DNA of 64,000 nucleotides from CALODL01 sp942492115 (GTDB taxonomy: Bacteria; Planctomycetota; Phycisphaerae; UBA1845; CAIVHJ01), in contig CALODL010000033.1 in assembly GCA_942492115.1 (NCBI GenBank), forward strand, positions 372,001 through 436,000, written 5' to 3'. The translations under genes were made by a program, and so were the position numbers. Shown piece by piece: positions 63,324-64,000 of the stretch. Position 1 is the stretch's first letter. Each line of letters starts with the position of its first letter. The notes beneath the pieces were generated by a model. It did no database searches, was not told the DNA's origin, and saw only the letters and a list, made by a program, of their open reading frames with translations.

Positions 63324-63342
63324 CGTATCAACTGATATATCA
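63324..63342. promoter_or_regulatory. Candidate operator upstream of the E2 RHH gene
   Basis: GTATCAACTGATATATCA with TATCA/TGATA arms around a two-base spacer, as in the integrase operator at 54306-54321, plus a second TATCAAC 12 bases on. A further GTATCA half-site lies at 63381-63386. Confidence 0.55.
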
Positions 63343-63461
63343 ACCATCATAAAACCGTGGCCTCGTGGTCAAAAATGGGTGTATCACCTATGGCTGACCG
63401 GGCCGAAACGATCGCCTTATCTGTTTGTTCCGCAATGAGTTTTGCTCTCACGGTTCTGGCT

Positions 63462-63506
63462 TTGCCAACGTGAATGTCGTGAGTTCGAATCTCATCACCC
63501 GCTTTC
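63462..63506. repeat. E2 attachment site, distal
   Basis: Perfect 45-base copy of 54208-54252, a remnant of the tRNA-Gly 3' half without the 5' half. Confidence 0.95.
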
Positions 63507-63571
63507 CTTCCGTGCTCAGGTCACTTCCCCTGATGATATGATTCGACACGCCATACCCGGCGAAGCGTGTG

Positions 63572-64000
63572 TCAGCCGCCGATCAGCAGGCTGGCCGCGG
63601 CAAGGCCGAGGTACGTGCCCAGGCCCGTCCCGAGCGCACCCACGAGAATGCCAGGTAATTCGAGGTCATCTCTTTCGAGGCTGCGCGCCAGGGCCAGAGC
63701 CGTGGTGCCCCCACCGATGGCTGCCTGTGAGGCCACGCTGACCATGGCGACATCCGCCCGGAAGAGCGCACCGATCCCGTAGACCACGGCGCCGTGTACG
63801 GCGATGAGAATACCGACGAATGCGATGAGGGTCAGGCCCACCGCGCCGAGGCTGTGAATGGCGCCCACATCGCAGCAGGCGCCGATGACGGCCAGGAACA
63901 CCTGCACTGCAAACATGCCGAGCATTCGCGAGCCGGGGAGTTGCACGATGAAGCGGAACTGGGCCAGTACCAGGGCCAGTGACGTCAGCACCACAATGGC
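63572..64000 (-). CDS. DUF819-like membrane protein, partial
   Basis: The last 143 or so residues of an integral membrane protein; the 5' end lies beyond the window, as the frame stays open to 64000. Helices such as MFAVQVFLAVIGACCDVGAI and GLTLIAFVGILIAVHGAVVY, and the end ERDDLELPGILVGALGTGLG, resemble the DUF819 (YjcL-like) transporter family. The first host gene after E2. Confidence 0.7.
   Translation of the reverse strand, partial: AIVVLTSLALVLAQFRFIVQLPGSRMLGMFAVQVFLAVIGACCDVGAIHSLGAVGLTLIAFVGILIAVHGAVVYGIGALFRADVAMVSVASQAAIGGGTTALALARSLERDDLELPGILVGALGTGLGTYLGLAAASLLIGG

Larger units (their letters stand above)
54208..63506 (+). mobile_element. Element E2: tRNA-Gly-integrated phage-like element / candidate satellite
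   Basis: A 9,299-base element between perfect 45-base direct repeats, the left copy being the 3' part of tRNA-Gly. Gene order: integrase, wHTH protein, HTH protein, zinc-ribbon protein, 152-residue protein, ERCC4 nuclease, annealing-like protein, 95-residue protein, small terminase, capsid, portal-protease, and a reversed RHH-like gene. No large terminase, tail, lysis or primase genes are recognised. Same architecture as E1, in the opposite orientation. Confidence 0.92.

Overview
The window looks like chromosome of a GC-rich member of the Planctomycetota. This rests on a prepilin-type pseudopilin with a C-terminal VDGH motif, several secreted proteins with dockerin-like Ca-binding repeats, a DUF1580 helix-turn-helix protein, and menaquinone made by the futalosine route (mqnA and mqnC). 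Genus cannot be read from the sequence alone.

Layout. 1-13.1 kb: host genes (a dockerin-bearing secreted protein split by a frameshift, a pseudopilin, a two-ACT-domain protein, a lipoprotein hydrolase, and an RND efflux pump with its membrane fusion protein). 13.1-15.8 kb: gene-poor, repeat-rich DNA around a four-helix-bundle gene. 15.8-25.6 kb: element E1, integrated in tRNA-Ala(CGC). 25.7-30.7 kb: a minus-strand cluster of nucleotidyltransferase, HprK-like kinase, PqqD-like protein, B12-type radical SAM enzyme, a 72-residue Tat-like peptide and a 2-oxoglutarate/Fe(II) oxygenase, which looks like a peptide-modification system. 30.9-39.2 kb: secreted lipoproteins and two paralogous beta-helix proteins around a HAMP protein. 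39.2-54.1 kb: mostly housekeeping (dGTPase-like, HIT, PLP enzyme, CMP-sialate-type transferase, AroB, FolC, Hsp20, MqnC, MqnA, UbiA family, DUF362). 54.2-63.5 kb: element E2, integrated in tRNA-Gly(GCC). 63.57-64.0 kb: the end of a membrane protein.

The most interesting feature is the E1/E2 pair. They are siblings of about 9.8 and 9.3 kb, in opposite orientation, each at the anticodon-loop-to-3' end of a tRNA gene. Each has the integrase beside the intact tRNA, then HTH, ERCC4-type nuclease and ssDNA-annealing-like genes, then an HK97-type capsid gene, and at the far end a reversed small ribbon-helix-helix-like gene. Neither has a recognisable large terminase. E2 has small terminase, capsid, portal and protease but no tail; E1 has capsid and a short tape measure. 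They are either decayed prophages or capsid-encoding satellites. Each carries its own inverted-repeat motif in front of both the integrase and the RHH gene, suggesting a private repressor circuit. They also share near-identical blocks, including two conserved stretches that look non-coding or only incidentally coding.

Three genes (a host secreted protein, the E1 primase-helicase and the E2 portal-protease) show broken or shifted frames. Two of these lie exactly on runs of G, so assembly error must be excluded before any biological reading.
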